From Ostrinia nubilalis (lineage: Eukaryota > Arthropoda > Insecta > Lepidoptera > Crambidae), in NCBI RefSeq assembly GCF_963855985.1, contig NC_087110.1, positions 6,377,001 through 6,441,000 of the forward strand: 64,000 nt of DNA, given 5' to 3'. Below the pieces are notes generated by a model. That model was not told the DNA's origin and did not search any database. It saw nothing but the letters and a program-made list of their open reading frames with translations. Of the stretch, positions 37,101 to 52,100 are shown in pieces; positions within the stretch are counted from its first letter, which is position 1, and each line of letters starts with the position of its first letter. Both the position numbers and the translations under genes were made by a program.

Positions 37101-40100
37101 TTGGCTTTTAGGTTGACGTCCTGGAAAAAGAGATTGACTTTAATAGCTGAAGATATTGAGGAATCTTTTGGTTTTGACTTAAATAAATCTTATGGGTTTT
37201 ATGAAGTAATTCTGTGTCAAATCAGGTGGGTTTTTATCTAGTCAGCAACTTTTATATGTTTCAGAGCAATTGCGAAAAAATCGTGTTCGTACTCCTGCAG
37301 TGGAGACTTAGTGATCTGATGATATTGATGATGTATTTTGTCACTATGAATCACTTTGTAGGAAATACAAAGGGCGTGCATTCTAAGTTGAGCTTCGGCA
37401 ATATGGCGTTGATCTTGAGATTGATGTGTCCACTTACGAAGACTACTTCTTAGTAAAGCAGACAGTTACGTTTCCTTTGATGACAGTTACGATCATAGTG
37501 ACGTCAGTCTCGTACTCAGCGTCTATCCATGGGTCGCTAGCTGTGACGTATTAGGAAACAAAAGCCTACCTTCCTAAATGAAGGATGCGACAGACTAAGA
37601 TCGACGTCATGCAGGTTCCCTTCAGCGACCGGCGGGTTCTCCCATTTCCCCTTAGCTCGGCGGTCTTGTTTTCTTTAGTGACGTCAGTCTCGTATTCAGT
37701 GTCTATCTATAGCTCGCTAGTTGTGACGTATTTGGAAACAAAAGCCTACCTTTCTAAATGAAGGATGCGACAGACTAAGGTCGACGTCATGCAGGTTCCC
37801 TTCAGCGACCGGCGGGTTCTCCCATTTGCCCTTCAGCTCGGCGGTCTTGTTTTCATCGCGGACATTCCAGCTGAGCCGCGCGGAACCGTCCAGCATCGTA
37901 TCTTGGAGCCTTTATAGAGCTTAGAGAATAGGAAACAGAGTTACTCACGTTTTCTTTGATGCCACGAACGATCTTAGTCACACATAAGTCTTGTTATAAG
38001 CTTCTATCTATGGGTGCCAGCTGTGACGTATTAGGAAACAAAAGCCTACCTTTCTGAACGAGGGATGTGACAGACTAAGGTCGACGTCATGCAGGTTCCC
38101 TTCAGCGACCGGCGGGTTTTCCCACTTGCCCTTCAGCTCGGCGGTCTCGTTCCTTTAACTACCGCGACGATCTCAGTGACGTCAGCAGTTAGCGTCAATC
38201 TATGGGTCGACACTAGCCGTGACGTATTAGGAAACAAAAGCCTACCTTTCTAAAGGAGGGATGCGACAGACTAAGGTCGACGTCATGCAAGTTCCCTTCA
38301 GCGACCGGCGGGTTTTCCCACTTGCCCTTGAGCTCGGCGGTCTTGTTCCTTTAACTACCGTGACGATCTGACGTCATTCTTGTATTCAGTGTCTTGGGTT
38401 TAAGGGCTAGCAGTGACGTATTAGGAAACAAACCTTTCTAAATGAAGGATGCGACAGACTAGGTCGACATCATGCAGGTTCCCTTCAGCGACCGGCGGCT
38501 TCTCCCACTTGCCCTTCAACTCGGCGGTCTTGTTCCTTTAACTACCGCGACGATCTCAGTGACGTCAGCACTCAGCGTCAATCTATGGGTCGACACTAGC
38601 CGTGACGTATTAGGAAACAAAAGCCTACCTTCCTATACGACGGGTGCGACAGACTAAGGTCGACGTCATGCAGGTTCCCTTCAGCGACCGGCGGGTTTCC
38701 CACTTGCCTTTCAGCTCGGCGGTCTTGTTCCTTTAACTATACCGTGACGATCTGACGTCAGTCTTGTATTCAGTGACTTGGGTCTATGAGCTAGGAGTGA
38801 CGTATTAGGAAACAAACCTTTCTAAACGAAGGATGCGACAGACTAAGGTCGACATCATGCAGGTTCCCTTCAGCGACCGGCGGGTTCTCCCACTTGCCCT
38901 TCAACTCGGCGGTCTTGTTCCTTTAACTACCGCGACAATATGACGTTAGGTCTATGGGCTAGCTGTGACGTATTAGGAAACAAAAGCCTACCTTTCTAAA
39001 TGACGGATGTGACAAAGAGAGGTCGACGTCATGCAGGTTCCCTTCAGCGACCGGCGGGTTTTCCCACTTGCCCTTGAGCTCGGCGGTCTTGTTCCTTTAA
39101 CTACCGCGACATTATGACGTTAGGTCTATGGGCTAGCTGTGGCGTATTAGGAAACAAAAGCCTATCTTTCTGAACGAGGGATGTGACAGACTAAGGTCGA
39201 CGTCATGCAGGTTCCCTTCAGCGACCGGCGGGTTTTCCCACTTGCCCTTGAGCTCGGCGGTCTTGTTCCTTTAACTACCGCGACATTATGACGTTAGGTC
39301 TATGGGCTAGCTGTGACGTATTAGGAAACAAAAGCCTACCTTTCTGAACGAGGGATGCGACAGACTAAGGTCGACATCATGCAGGTTCCCTTCAGCGACC
39401 GGCGGGTTTTTCCACTTGCCCTTGAGCTCGGCGGTCTTGTTCCTTTAACTACCGTGACGATTTGACGTCAGTCTTGTATTCAGGGTCTTGGGTCTATGGG
39501 CTAGCAGTGACGTATTAGAAAACAAATGCTACCTTTCTGAAAGAGGGATGTGACAGACTAAGATCGACGTTATGCAGGTTCCCTTCAGCGACCGGCGGGT
39601 TCTCCCACTTGCCTTTCAGCTCGGCGGTCTTGTTCCTTTAACTACCGCGACGATCTCAGTGACGTCGGCACTCAGCGTCAATCTATGGGTCGCTAGCTGT
39701 GACGTATTAGGAAACAAACCTTTCTAAACGAAGGATGCGACAGACTAAGGTCGACATCATGCAGGTTCCCTTCAGCGACCGGCGGGTTCTCCCACTTGCC
39801 CTTCAACTCGGCGGTCTTGTTTTCGTCGCGGACATTCCAGCTGAGCCGCGCGGAGCCGTCCAGCATCGTGTCTTGCAGCCTTTATAGAGCTTAGAGAACA
39901 GGGAACAGAGTTACTCACGTTTTTTTTTATGCCACTGACGATCTTAGTCACACATAAGTCTTGTTATAAGCTTCTATCTATGGGTCGCCAGCTGTGACGT
40001 ATTAGGAAACAAAAGCCTGCCTTTCTGAACGAGGGATGTGACAGACTAAGGTCGACATCATGCAGGTTCCCTTCAGCGACCGGCGGGTTTTCCCACTTGC

Positions 40101-43100
40101 CCTTCAGCTCGGCGGTCTTGTTCCTTTTAACTACCGTGACGATATGACTTAAGTCTTGTATTCAGGGTCTTAGGTCTATGGGTCACTAGCCGTGACGTAT
40201 TAGGAAACAAAAGCCTACCTTTCTAAAGGAGGGATGCGACAGACTAAGGTCGACGTCATGCAGGTTCCCTTCAGCGACCGGCGGGTTTTCCCACTTGCCC
40301 TTCAGCTCGGCGGTCTTGTTCTCTTAGTGACGTCAGTCTCGTATTCAGTGTCTATCTATAGCTCGCTAGTTGTGACGTATTTGGAAACAAAAGCCTACCT
40401 TTCTAAATGAAGGATGCGACAGACTAAGGTCGACATCGTGCAGGTTCCCTTCAGCGACCGGCGGGTTCTCCCACTTGCCCTTCAGCTCGACGGTCTTGTT
40501 CCTTTAACTACCGCGACGATCTCAGTGACGTCAGCACTCAGCGTCAATCTATGGGTCGACACTAGCCGTGACGTATTAGGAAACAAAAGCCTACCTTTCT
40601 GAACGAAGGATGCGACAGACTAAGGTCGACATCATGCAGGTTCCCTTCAGCGACCGGCGGGTTTTCCCACTTGCCCTTCAACTCGGCGGTCTTGTTTTCG
40701 TCGCGGACATTCCAGCTGAGCCGCGCGGAGCCGTCCAGCATCGTGTCTTGGAGCCTTTATAGAGCTTAGAGAACAGGGAACAGAGTTACTCACGTTTTTT
40801 TTTATGCCACTGACGATCTTAGTCACACATCAGTCTTGTTATAGTTCCAAAATACTGAACTGTCCTGTGCATGACATTGACAGTGGGGCGCCACCGTTAA
40901 TACCGGGTCGCTGGTTCCGATTTTTGCCATGTTGGAAACCATATAGTTGAACGATGGGAGCGCCCCCCTGTCATTGAGTTTGGTGGGACAGTTCAGCGTG
41001 GGTCATCTATATCAGCGTCTATCTATGGGTCGCCAGCTGTGACGTATTAGGAAACAAAAGCCTACCTTTCTAAAGGAGGGATGCGACAGACTAAGGTCGA
41101 CATCATGCAGGTTCCCTTCAGCGACCGGCGGGTTCTCCCACTTGCCCTTCAACTCGGCGGTCTTGTTCCTTTAACTACCGCGACATTATGACGTTAGGTC
41201 TATGGGCTAGCTGTGACGTATTAGGAAACAAAAGCCTACCTTTCTGAACGAGGGATGTGACAGACTAAGGTCGACGTCATGCAGGTTCCCTTCAGCGACC
41301 GGCGGGTTTTCCCACTTGCCCTTCAACTCGGCAGTCTTGTTTTCGTCGCGGACATTCCAGCTGAGCCGCGCGGAGCCGTCCAGCATCGTATCTTGGAGAC
41401 GGTATAAAGCTATGAGGTTGAAGGAGCGCAGCGGGTACCAGACGTTCATTATTATTTGCTGGGATTCTGTTTCGTCCTGGAATATGCAAAATTAATTAAG
41501 GTAGCTGGATGCGGGCGGCGCAGGACCGGTCTTTGTAGAAAAAGCTTTGGGGGAAGCGTTTGTCCAGCAGTGGACGTCTTTTGGATGAAACGAACGAACT
41601 ATTTAAGATAGATAAAATACTCTTTATTGCACATCACATAAGAGACAAATAAAAGTAAATTAAATTGAAATGGCACAATTTAGGAGGTCTTATCGCTAGG
41701 ACAGTAAGGCCCAGAACAGACGGTGAAACGCAACTGCAACGAAACTGCAACTTTTTGATGATTCTGATGAATGAAACTGTAACTGAAAGTTTCAAACTAG
41801 TTGCGTCATGTGTGGTCTCTCAACGGACGCTATGGCAGAAACTTAGATTCAACTCAAAAGTAACTAACAGTTGCAGTTTCGTTGCAGTTGCGTTTCACCG
41901 TCTGTTCTGGGCCTAACTCTTTCTTTAACACCACTTTACTACTTGTTGCTACACGCTACCTTTATCAGGTCATCGGTTCATCAAGTGTGAAGTCTGTCTA
42001 CACTACGTCTCCCGGTTCATGGTCATCTTTCGAGAACCTTTCTGTCCCAAAGGCCATCAGTTCAACGAAATAATGTGCCCAGGCTACTGCCAAAAGTTTG
42101 GCAATTCTGCATGCTATGTTAGTTATTTAGGATCCCCTATGGAACTCGTCATCTCTGAATCGAACCATAAAAAGAAATTGTAACTAACTTGCAATATTTT
42201 TAACCATATCAGTATGGATCGAATTATTTTCATAGATTTGAACCATATACTCGTATTATGTTAATAAATTTCAAGTTATCAACAATAAACCAACTTACCG
42301 TGGTCATATTCGTGACGTGCAAGTCATACTTCAACCACGTATCCTCAGCCCATTTGACCTTGCTGCCTTGCTTGAGCTCCTTATCGACCGCCTCGTACTT
42401 ATTCTCGAAAGTCCATGTTCGGTTCCCGTGGATAGCCATGAGCTCCATGTTTTTGCCGGATTCGTAAGTGAACACGTCCAGTTTGCCGGTCAGGTTGAAT
42501 TTGGTCGCGTTGTGGAGGTGGAAGACGGTGGCTTGTTTCACGTCCTGAAAGTGGTTAGATTGTTGAAGTAATAGCTGACGGTTTTTGTGTCGCTATTGTG
42601 GTGAACACACCTTTCATAACAATAAATAAGACAATCGCAAAAAACAGTCAGTAAAGGAGGACTTATCTTTGTCAAAGCAATTTCGTTTTGCCGACAATTT
42701 TTGTGATTAATATAAAATCATAAATTCCCTGGTGGTCTATACAAGTGATTTACGCCCATTAGACCGATTTCCACGATACATTATTTAAGTTTAGCATAAA
42801 TACACACAATATTAAATTTCATTCACGAAGAAAATATAAGCTGCAGGCCTGCTTGTTAACACTATTTGACTTCTTATGAGTCTATCTATCGCTGTCTTTT
42901 ATGCCTTTAACTGGTTGCAAGTGTAATGATAGACACAGACGTAATTCTAAGAATTGTCCCACTGACTTACACAAGAGATAGGAAATAACTTACCACATTC
43001 CCGGTATTATCAAACTCGTGTATATACTTCACACCGACAGGCGTGTGAACATTTTCCACTTCAATATCCGTAGTCGTCAAATCTAGTTGCCTCTCGCTCT

Positions 43101-46100
43101 TGCTCAGTATTTGTTTAAAGGAACCTTTGACGAATCTCTCTCTGTCTAAATCTATAGTAGCGTTCCCATTGCTCCAAGTGTCAGTTTGGACGTAATAGTA
43201 CTCTGTTCTAACAAGATGCTGTGTATTTAGTGGTATGGATAGAGATACTGTGCCGGTTTGGGTGAAGCCTTTAGTTTGTGGCGTGTAGAGGTGGGTCGTG
43301 TTTATGGAAGCTGACTTATTCGGCCAAAATAGGTCGACTTTGTTGTCTGACGCTTCGTCTAAGTAGTTTATCTGTGGAGAAACGAAGAGGTTTAGGCTGA
43401 GTGGCAGCATCTTACTGTAACTTTAGCAAACGTCAAAAATCTGTCAAACTCTATACAAAAACACTGGTTGTTGTTACGGTAAAAGTAACGTGGTCCACAA
43501 GGTGGACCGACGACATTATAAAGGTAGCAGGAAGGCGCTGGACGCAGGCCGCTACCAACCGGGCAGCATGGAAAGCATTGGGGGAGGCCTATGTTCAGCA
43601 GTGGACGTCCTACGGCTAAGATGATGATGATGAAGGTGGTGCAACTCAGCCTTAGTGTTGTTTGATATGCATAGTTTTCTTCCAGAAGCAAATGCATTTG
43701 TTTTAGTTATTGGCCAACATTACAAACGTGAAAGTTTGTAATGTTGGTCAAATTAGGGATGTTCAACAATGTTATGATAATAAGAACATAGGCCTCTACT
43801 TAATCTAAGTTCTACATAAATAACAAAAAAGATACTATAACGATGACTTGATTAAAGTAATATTTACTTCTACAGAAAAAAAAGACATGAAATTTGTAGA
43901 TCCACTTATTTCGATTTTCAACTTTAATCTTACTCACATTAAGTATAGACTTCAACCACGGCAGTCGTCTGAAGGGCGTGGTCAGGTTGAAATGGCCGTC
44001 AGTGTGACGTATTCCTCCATAGCGGATGTCTAATTCACCGATTTGGCTTGAGCCTGGGCGGTGCATTACACCCCTAAAAATAAAACAAAATCTATACTGA
44101 TATTTTATACTCATGCTATTATTCTATTCTTCCTTGGGATAATGTTGACCTTCATTGGTTTTTATTGGCAGTCAAGCTGTAGATCTGGGCTACACAAGAG
44201 TTGCAGCGTTGGGAATTAGAGGTGGGAATAGTCCTGTTAATAATTCGTTTCAGCGCCAACTGATGCAATGTCCCGAAGTAGTGCGTAACGCCACAGAATA
44301 ATAATACGTGCTACGTACACACGGCCACACAGTTAACTATCCATTTCCGTTTTTGCTCTCGCTCTCATCAAATTGTGATTCTTTGCGATAGAACGAGACG
44401 ACATGACAGGCAATGGATAGTTAACACTGTTGCCGATGGTACGAAAAGTTTCAACTCAATAATATACAGGCGGATCGAGTTAACTGCGCACTTGGCAGCC
44501 GTGACGTCACATCGACGCTCTGGTACGGTCAGGGGGCGTAGTGTGAGTTTACATCAAACGTCGTCAAGTGAGCACGTAAAAAAATTACAATAAATGTATG
44601 ACCGATTGTACAGCGCCCCTAGCGGAAACTTAAAGAACTAAACATTTCATTTTTTTTGTTAAGGGGGCGTCCATTAATTACGTGAGACGTTTAGGGGAGG
44701 GAGGGGGTCTCGACAAATAACACGTAATTTTTTTCAGCAAGAAAAAGGGTAAAATTGCGAGAAAACTGGGTTATTTTAAATTAAAAAAATAAATATATTT
44801 CAAGATGAATCTTATAACTAACATTTTCAATGTATCGCTGTTGGTTTCTATAAACAAATAAATAAATAAACGATAATGATAAATTTACCCTTACATTGCA
44901 AATATGTATTTTAAGAAATCTCACGTGAGATTGTAGGGAGGGGGAGGGGGTTTAGAAAAATTTCACTAAGGGGGGCGGGGGGGTTGAAAAATTGCCAAAA
45001 TTGTCTCACGTAATTAATGGACGCCCCCTGACTACGCATACTCACTTGATAATCTTATAGTTGTGCACCATATCCTTCTGGTACGACCCTTTTAGCTTGA
45101 AAGTCTCTTCGTCTTCATACAACGGCGATCGTAGCGCGTAGTCCACGAAGTGAGACCCGTTGATGTCCCATTTGTACGAGAGTAGGTTGTTGACGCGTTT
45201 GTATGCAGCACTGGACGTCCAGGTTATGGTCGAGTTTGTGTCTATGCTCTCTGGTAGCATTAGAATCTGGGAATGACAATAATGTTGCAAAGAGGTGTCT
45301 TTTATTTACGTCATTAATAATGTAAGCTAGGCTCTCCATTTACGAGTATTTATTGTCAGAATATTTTGGGCCAAGACAAACAAGTCTGATGCCCGTTTTC
45401 ACCATCGATCCCTAGTTTTTAAGTGACCCCTATGGTAACACATAACAGGAATTTTGTTTTCATAGGGGTCACTTAAAAATTTGGGATTGATGGTGAAAAC
45501 AGGCATGAATCTTTCAATGTCTCCAAAAGTACGTGTAACGCAAAATAAATACAAAATGGAGAAAGAACAAAATGGCGACCGATGCAGAATGGAACTTGTC
45601 AAAGTGTAAGATCAATGAACTTTTGTCCAGATTCACTTTAAATGATCTTAGAGAAAGACCTCAGAGTAACAAACACTCCTTTGGACACCAGTGACGATTT
45701 TCGTCAATACACAGGGAGTGCATATCCACGTTTGATTTTGATAATAAGGCGTCAGATCTTGAGACTGTTGTCCCTTAACGACATACAAGGATGAGTAGCA
45801 GCAACTTACTTTAACCGTAACTAAAATAATAACCGGTGTTTCTTGGATGAATTTTGACAGAATTTTGTCGTTTAAGTTAAAATAAGATGGTGCAACCCAG
45901 CCTTATAGAAAAATAAAGAGTTACTCACGTTCCCTTTAACTCCTGTGACGATCTTAGTGACGTCAGTCTTGTACTCCGCATCTATGATCTTCATAGGTTC
46001 GTTTGCAGTACCAAGGTCACCGTCTATATACAGGGTGTGCACATCTACGTTTGGTTTGGGTAAAATAGCGTTGATCTTGAGATTGAGTCGCCGGTCCATT

Positions 46101-49100
46101 ATGTAGCCGAACGATGCGTTGCCGCCGATCCTAGGAGGACAAAGAAATTTATAGTCACGTTACTGTTTCATTTCTTTTCTCGGACATAAATAATGAATTT
46201 ATTACTTAGTAATACGACACTCGATTTGCTAGAAGTAAAATTAGACCAGTTGTAGTAAAGCAAGAGTAGATTAATAATGGCAAACACCTCAAATAAGACA
46301 GCACAGAAACCTTCTCCAATTTATTCCGCTACTCTGCATTAGAATTATTATTACTAAATCCAAAAGATTTTTATAAATGTACAGTTATAAATAAACAGCA
46401 TATCAGAATATACATGTTTTGCAAAATGACACTTATTACAAATTAATAAGGTGCCACAATGTTTTGCTTGATCTGCCGTAGTCTATGCAATAACTTACTG
46501 CCAGATGCGATCCAGGTCCATTTTGAAGCCGGCGTCCGTTTTGCTGAGGCCATCGGGCAGCGTGCTGTTTCCGAAGTAGATGTCTAAGTCCACGCTCTTT
46601 TCTATCTTCTTCACTAGTTGGTGACCGATCGCCTGTAAGGATACAATGATCGTGTATTTAGGCGCATTTTACGACATTCATGGGAAGAGTGAGGCCCCGT
46701 ACTAAGTGGACCGACGACATGATGAAGTTCGTGGGAAGTACCTGGGGGATGGTTCTTTTGTACTGTGCCAGAAGATCATGCCCATAAGCGACACTTGTGT
46801 CCTTTAAACACAGGCGATCAAAGTGGAATTAGACCGGTAAATATGCGTACATGCCTCTTACGAGTACCTAGCACGATCGCTTTACGTCTATGTTCTCTTT
46901 GTTTAACGCTAATACTTTCTTTAATGCTACAACGCGAAAAACAATCTAAGAAAAGTACTAACCTTGATGAAAAGATCTCCAATCAAGAAGCTCCATTTGA
47001 GGTCGCCTTCGCCTTTCATATCGGGCAGCTCATAGTTGCAGAGTAGATAACCTGTCTTGGGTGCGAATCTAAAACAGACAGAAAAAAATAACTTTGACAT
47101 AACAGTAAATAAGCCTATTTGTAACACAAAAAAAATGTCTTCGAGCTATTTTCAATGTGCCACCATGGACACCATGTGCACCAATATTTAAAGAAAACAA
47201 GCTCTTAACTCTTCCCTGCTTATACAGGGTGTTACTTTGCATTCTTGCCATATTTACAGAGGTTACTATATTACTGATACTGAACACAAATCCGTAAAAA
47301 AATAATGCCCGAAAAATTTTTTTTTTAATCTTGAGTATTTTATTTTATCGACAATATGTTAAACACACCACTAATTATCGTAACGCATGCACATCACTTG
47401 TTGGCGATGGCGATGGAGACTTTTTATTGTATTTTTAAATATTTATTGCAATCTATTGTCTTTAAAATGTCTTTTTGACACTTGTAAAAAACTGAGAAAT
47501 CCATCAAACACAAATCACGTTTTAAATAATACAAAAATGACTGAAGTGTATTCAAACAACGAATAATTTAATCAAAATGGTGCTTGGAGTGTCTGCAAGT
47601 CGTCTTAGACGAAATGCTTGATGACGTACCCTTAGCGTTACACCAAATGCTCTACTACCAGCAGGATGGTGCTCCCCCACAATAAAGACGTCAAGTGCGC
47701 GAATAATACGTTTGGTGAACAGTGGATTGGACGAGGGGTCCAGTAGCTTGGCCACCACGATCCTCGGACCTGACACCAATGGATTTTTGGAGTGACTTGA
47801 AACGACTGGTATGCGCAGAAGAGATAAACAGTGTAAACGCGTTACATGAAAGGATTGTTTTAGTGAAACTGTGATACAAAAACGTTTATGTGTTGCGAAA
47901 ACTAAAGCGAAAAACCTACGCTTCGCCGTGCTAGACTGTGCCTTCATCAGAACGGAGGACACTTTGAACACTTGCTTCGCAGTACGTAAAATTTGTAAGT
48001 AGAAACTTATGAATAAATAATTAATTGTGAATAAGGTGATTTCATTTCATACTTAATTTATTAATTTGTAAAAATAGGGTACAATGTTGTAAATTAATTG
48101 AAACCCTATTAATTATTACGTATTTTTGACGGTCCTAAGCCCGTAAAGTAGAAAGGAAAATCTGAAATCAACTGAAGAGTATTTTAAAATAGTTATTGAC
48201 TGGATAAAAAGTCTGGTACCCAAAGCCATAAAATTAAGAACTAGGCCACGCCCACTAGGTTTATTCCACTTGCACCTGTAGAACGTGCGAGACAAAATTG
48301 GTTTATTCCAATTTGTACGGAAAAACCAAATTTACTAAAATCTTAGTGTACTTTCTTTATGGGAGTCTCTTGTTTATCTTAAATAATAGGTATTGTTACC
48401 TACTTTTATCTCTGTGAATATGGCAAGAATGCAAAGTAACACGGTGTATATCTTCGAATTGTGTAAATTTGTAAAGACTCATCCCAACTTGTTTTCTAAA
48501 GGACAATGTTCGTTCTCCATACATTGTTCGCCTAAAGAACCAACAATTTTGACATATTACTACCCGAAAGCGAAATAATACGATTCTGTGTGTAAGAACA
48601 ATGATTCCTGATGGACACTTGCCATAAAATTAATGATTAAGAATATTAAATCACAGCGATTTTATAATATGTCGTTTATGACAACATGGCGTCTAATGTA
48701 TTGTGTGAATGTATGAACACCGATTCGCGAAAAATGTTTTGTATTGTCGTCACGCCGAGTCGCAGCCAAATAGTATAAAATAATAGAACAAGTTTTAGAA
48801 ATACAACTCGGCATTCCACTTTTACAATATGCCCACATATTGCACGTAAATAAACAACATGAATCGTAGGTTGTTTCCACCCTTGTCATCTGACACATGA
48901 AATAAACTCCTATTGTATTATAGATATCGAAGCCGAATCGTATATAATAATAGAATGGGTTTTGGAGATCACTCGGGGTTCCACTTTTATAAAATACCTA
49001 CATATTACATAAAAATACCACGAATCATGAGTTTTCTTTTCACCATTTACATCTGACACGAGATAACAAACTCCTATCTCCATGACTACCATCGTAGTCT

Positions 49101-52100
49101 ATGCCAAAGACTACAATATTTTAAGCAAGAAGTTTCAAACCTTAGCGGCTACGGTAACCCCTGGGCCACATACATCATGATAACATTCGGTCGACACCGG
49201 AACGAAGTCTTGCGATTATGCAAAAAAGCATCGTATTCTAGTGCGGCTATATCACGTTCAACCGGGGTTTTAATTCGACTAAAGTCCTGACTAAAGACTG
49301 GAAGAAAATACGCCGCATTGTATGAGCACTTCGTGTTCGTTAAAGCGGCTTCAGATCTAGAGCCCACATAGTTTTCTTTCCAATAATATCCGCAAGTAGC
49401 GCTGCATGATCTTTACAACAAAAACGGCAATAGTTATTAAGGTGCCAAAATTATATGATTACTTTGGCACGGTATTATACACGTTCGAAGATTTGTCATT
49501 TTCATTCATTTCTTCATCATCATCATCATTTCAGCCACAGGACGTCCACTACTGAACATAGGCCTCCCCCAATGACTTCCACATCGCACGGTTGGTAGCG
49601 GCCTGCATCCAGCGCCTTCCCGCTACCTTTATCAGGTCGTCGGTCCACCTTGTGGTGGGTTGACATTGCAGAATATGACTTTTGATAGGTTCATCATAGA
49701 ATTCGGCGGGGATATCCTCACGGAGGAAGTTCGTAAAAGGGCGGAACAAGATCTTATAATAATGCAAGGCCGAAGCTGTTACGCGCGTGCTCCTACGTGT
49801 AATCCGGCGAGTATGCAATAAATAGTAATGTCTGGTAAATAGTGGTAATACGTATCGTTCGTTCGTTCGTTTCAGCCGAAAAGACGTCCACTGCTGGACA
49901 AAGGCCTCCCCCAAGGATTTCCACGAAGACCGATCCTGCACCGCTCGCATACAGGCACCTCCCGCGACCTTCACCAGATCGTCGGTCCACCTAGTGGGAG
50001 GCCTGCCCACGCTACGTCTTTCGGCTCGTGGTCGCCACTCAAGAACTTTCCTGCCCCAGCGGCCATCAGCTCTACGAGCTATGTGCCCCGCCCAGTCTAT
50101 GTCTGTATGCGCTACGATTACAGGGTATCATTTTGCATAGTCGCAAGACTTCACTCCGCTGCTGTCAAATCAATGTCGCATAATGTTATCGCAATGTGTG
50201 TGGCCCTTGGCCAAATCACAGAAGCCTATGCGAAGAAAGAGCACTTGAATGACAATAAAAATCAGGGTTACCATTTTATAAGATTTCCTCACTATTGAGG
50301 GTAACAAAGTAACATTAATAATCTAGCCATTAATTACATTTATTACCTATACGAGAAAGTAAAGCAACATGCGGTTTTATTTTAATTTGTAAAATATTAA
50401 ACCCCTCATATTTGTAACAGTTTGTTCCAAGTTTAGTTTTACTGTTTTGTTAACAGTATTGCTGTTTCAGCTGTCACTGTGAAGCTTTGGGAAAATAAAT
50501 AAATAGAAAAAATATTAACATAAATATTTATTTAAGTTTTTATGTTCATTATCATAATATGCCAATTTAAGTTACACTGTGTGACAGTCTTTGACACTAA
50601 ACAAACTCTTCAGCTTAATAATACCTACCTACAGGGCGTTTTTATAGTTACTCTTGCTGATGAAACAAGAAGGGTTGATTCTACTACTGAAATACAACTA
50701 CTTTTCTTACAGGACCAATATCAAATTCTCAAAAAAATTCACATCCTCGTGATGGTGATAATTTCTATGGAGAGGTTTTTTTTATATTCGGTCTCTTGGG
50801 ATAAGTTATTCCATTTGAGCAGTAGAATTAATCCTTTTTATTCGATCACATATAAAAACAACACAAGTGTTTAGGAAAACTTCTTCTTTGGTATGGTATC
50901 ACTACGGAGTTATAATGTCGGCAACTCTGTATCACTGACTTGTAACTTTCAAACAGCATGAATAATAAGGGCACCACATTGGTTTTCTTTCTGAAAAAAG
51001 GCTTTCAGTTTTAGTACTAACCCTTTAGCACTATTTCATTGAAATAAAAATACAATAAACGCACAGAAGACTGAAATTGAGTCAACTGACGTGACATTTA
51101 TAATTTGTTGACATTATGACAGTTTGACAAGACTAGGGATTGAAAAAGTTTTAATTGAAAAAGTAAAATGACAATTTATTAAAACGATTCACATGGATAT
51201 AATCGATTAAAAATATTTATAAAATGTTCTGATACTTGCCTGTAGCGATTATCCAATCCTGGTTTCTACTGAAAAACTACCTCGTGGCAAGATTTTAATA
51301 AAATAATAAAATCTTTATCTTCTCTTTCACAATCTATAAAAGTTCATTTGGTCTATTATTATACATGTGCTATGAATGAGGGTTTTCGCGATTGAAAAAT
51401 CCGCGAGATGGCAATACGTAGACGCGAGGTCCAAATGCTGCATGATTGGTGGATATCTGTCAATGTCATGTCAAAAATAACCAATCATGCAGCATTTGGA
51501 CCTCACGTCTACGTATTGCCATCTGGCGGATTTTTCAATCGCGAAAACCCTCATTGGCATAGATTATGAGAGACTGGCAACTATACTAGGTTGATATCAG
51601 GTGATCCGTCTGCTCATTTGCCTCCTGTCACATAAAAAAAAAAATATATATGTTTCTCACACTTCAACTGGCATTGGATTCAACATCGGATTCTGACACT
51701 TTTACAGTTATGATACCATGAATATCAGTTTATGGTCCTAATTATTTTTATTTTATTTACGACCTTCGACCAGTTGGACACTTTAGATATCTTCTTGTAA
51801 TAGTGTCAAACTGTCAATATCTTTTTAGCTTTTAACGCAAATCTAGTCTTCAAAGCAGTTTAATCGATTTATTTTATTTTCAAAATCGATATTTTATTGT
51901 CTATGATGGCCGCAGGAACATCACTATACATGGACTCCCAGCAATAAAGTACGGTAATGCCTCGTACAGATTTTATCGGCAAAAATTATGGAACTTGATA
52001 GGTTTTAGACCATGCCACGCACCAAAACGTCCGGAAGTTGTAATAGTATTATAGAATAAACGTTAAAAGACTTATTTATTTAATTTTTCAATGCTTAAGT

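Noticed and set aside
38472..40602. Plus-strand frames such as VPFSDRRLLPLALQLGGL in the w24 array
   Set aside because: They are antisense by-products of the copied exon w24 sequence.
41706..41915. Regulatory hairpin or miRNA precursor
   Set aside because: The long perfect arms and clean ends fit a MITE; there is no miRNA-like short stem with bulges.
43401..43619. Small plus-strand protein near 43.5 kb (WTDDIIKVAGRRWTQAAT)
   Set aside because: It is the translated tail of a dispersed RTE-like LINE family present many times in the window.
47552..47971. A 139-residue minus-strand gene in the mariner element
   Set aside because: It is the antisense of the decayed transposase, whose plus-strand frame shows recognisable mariner motifs.
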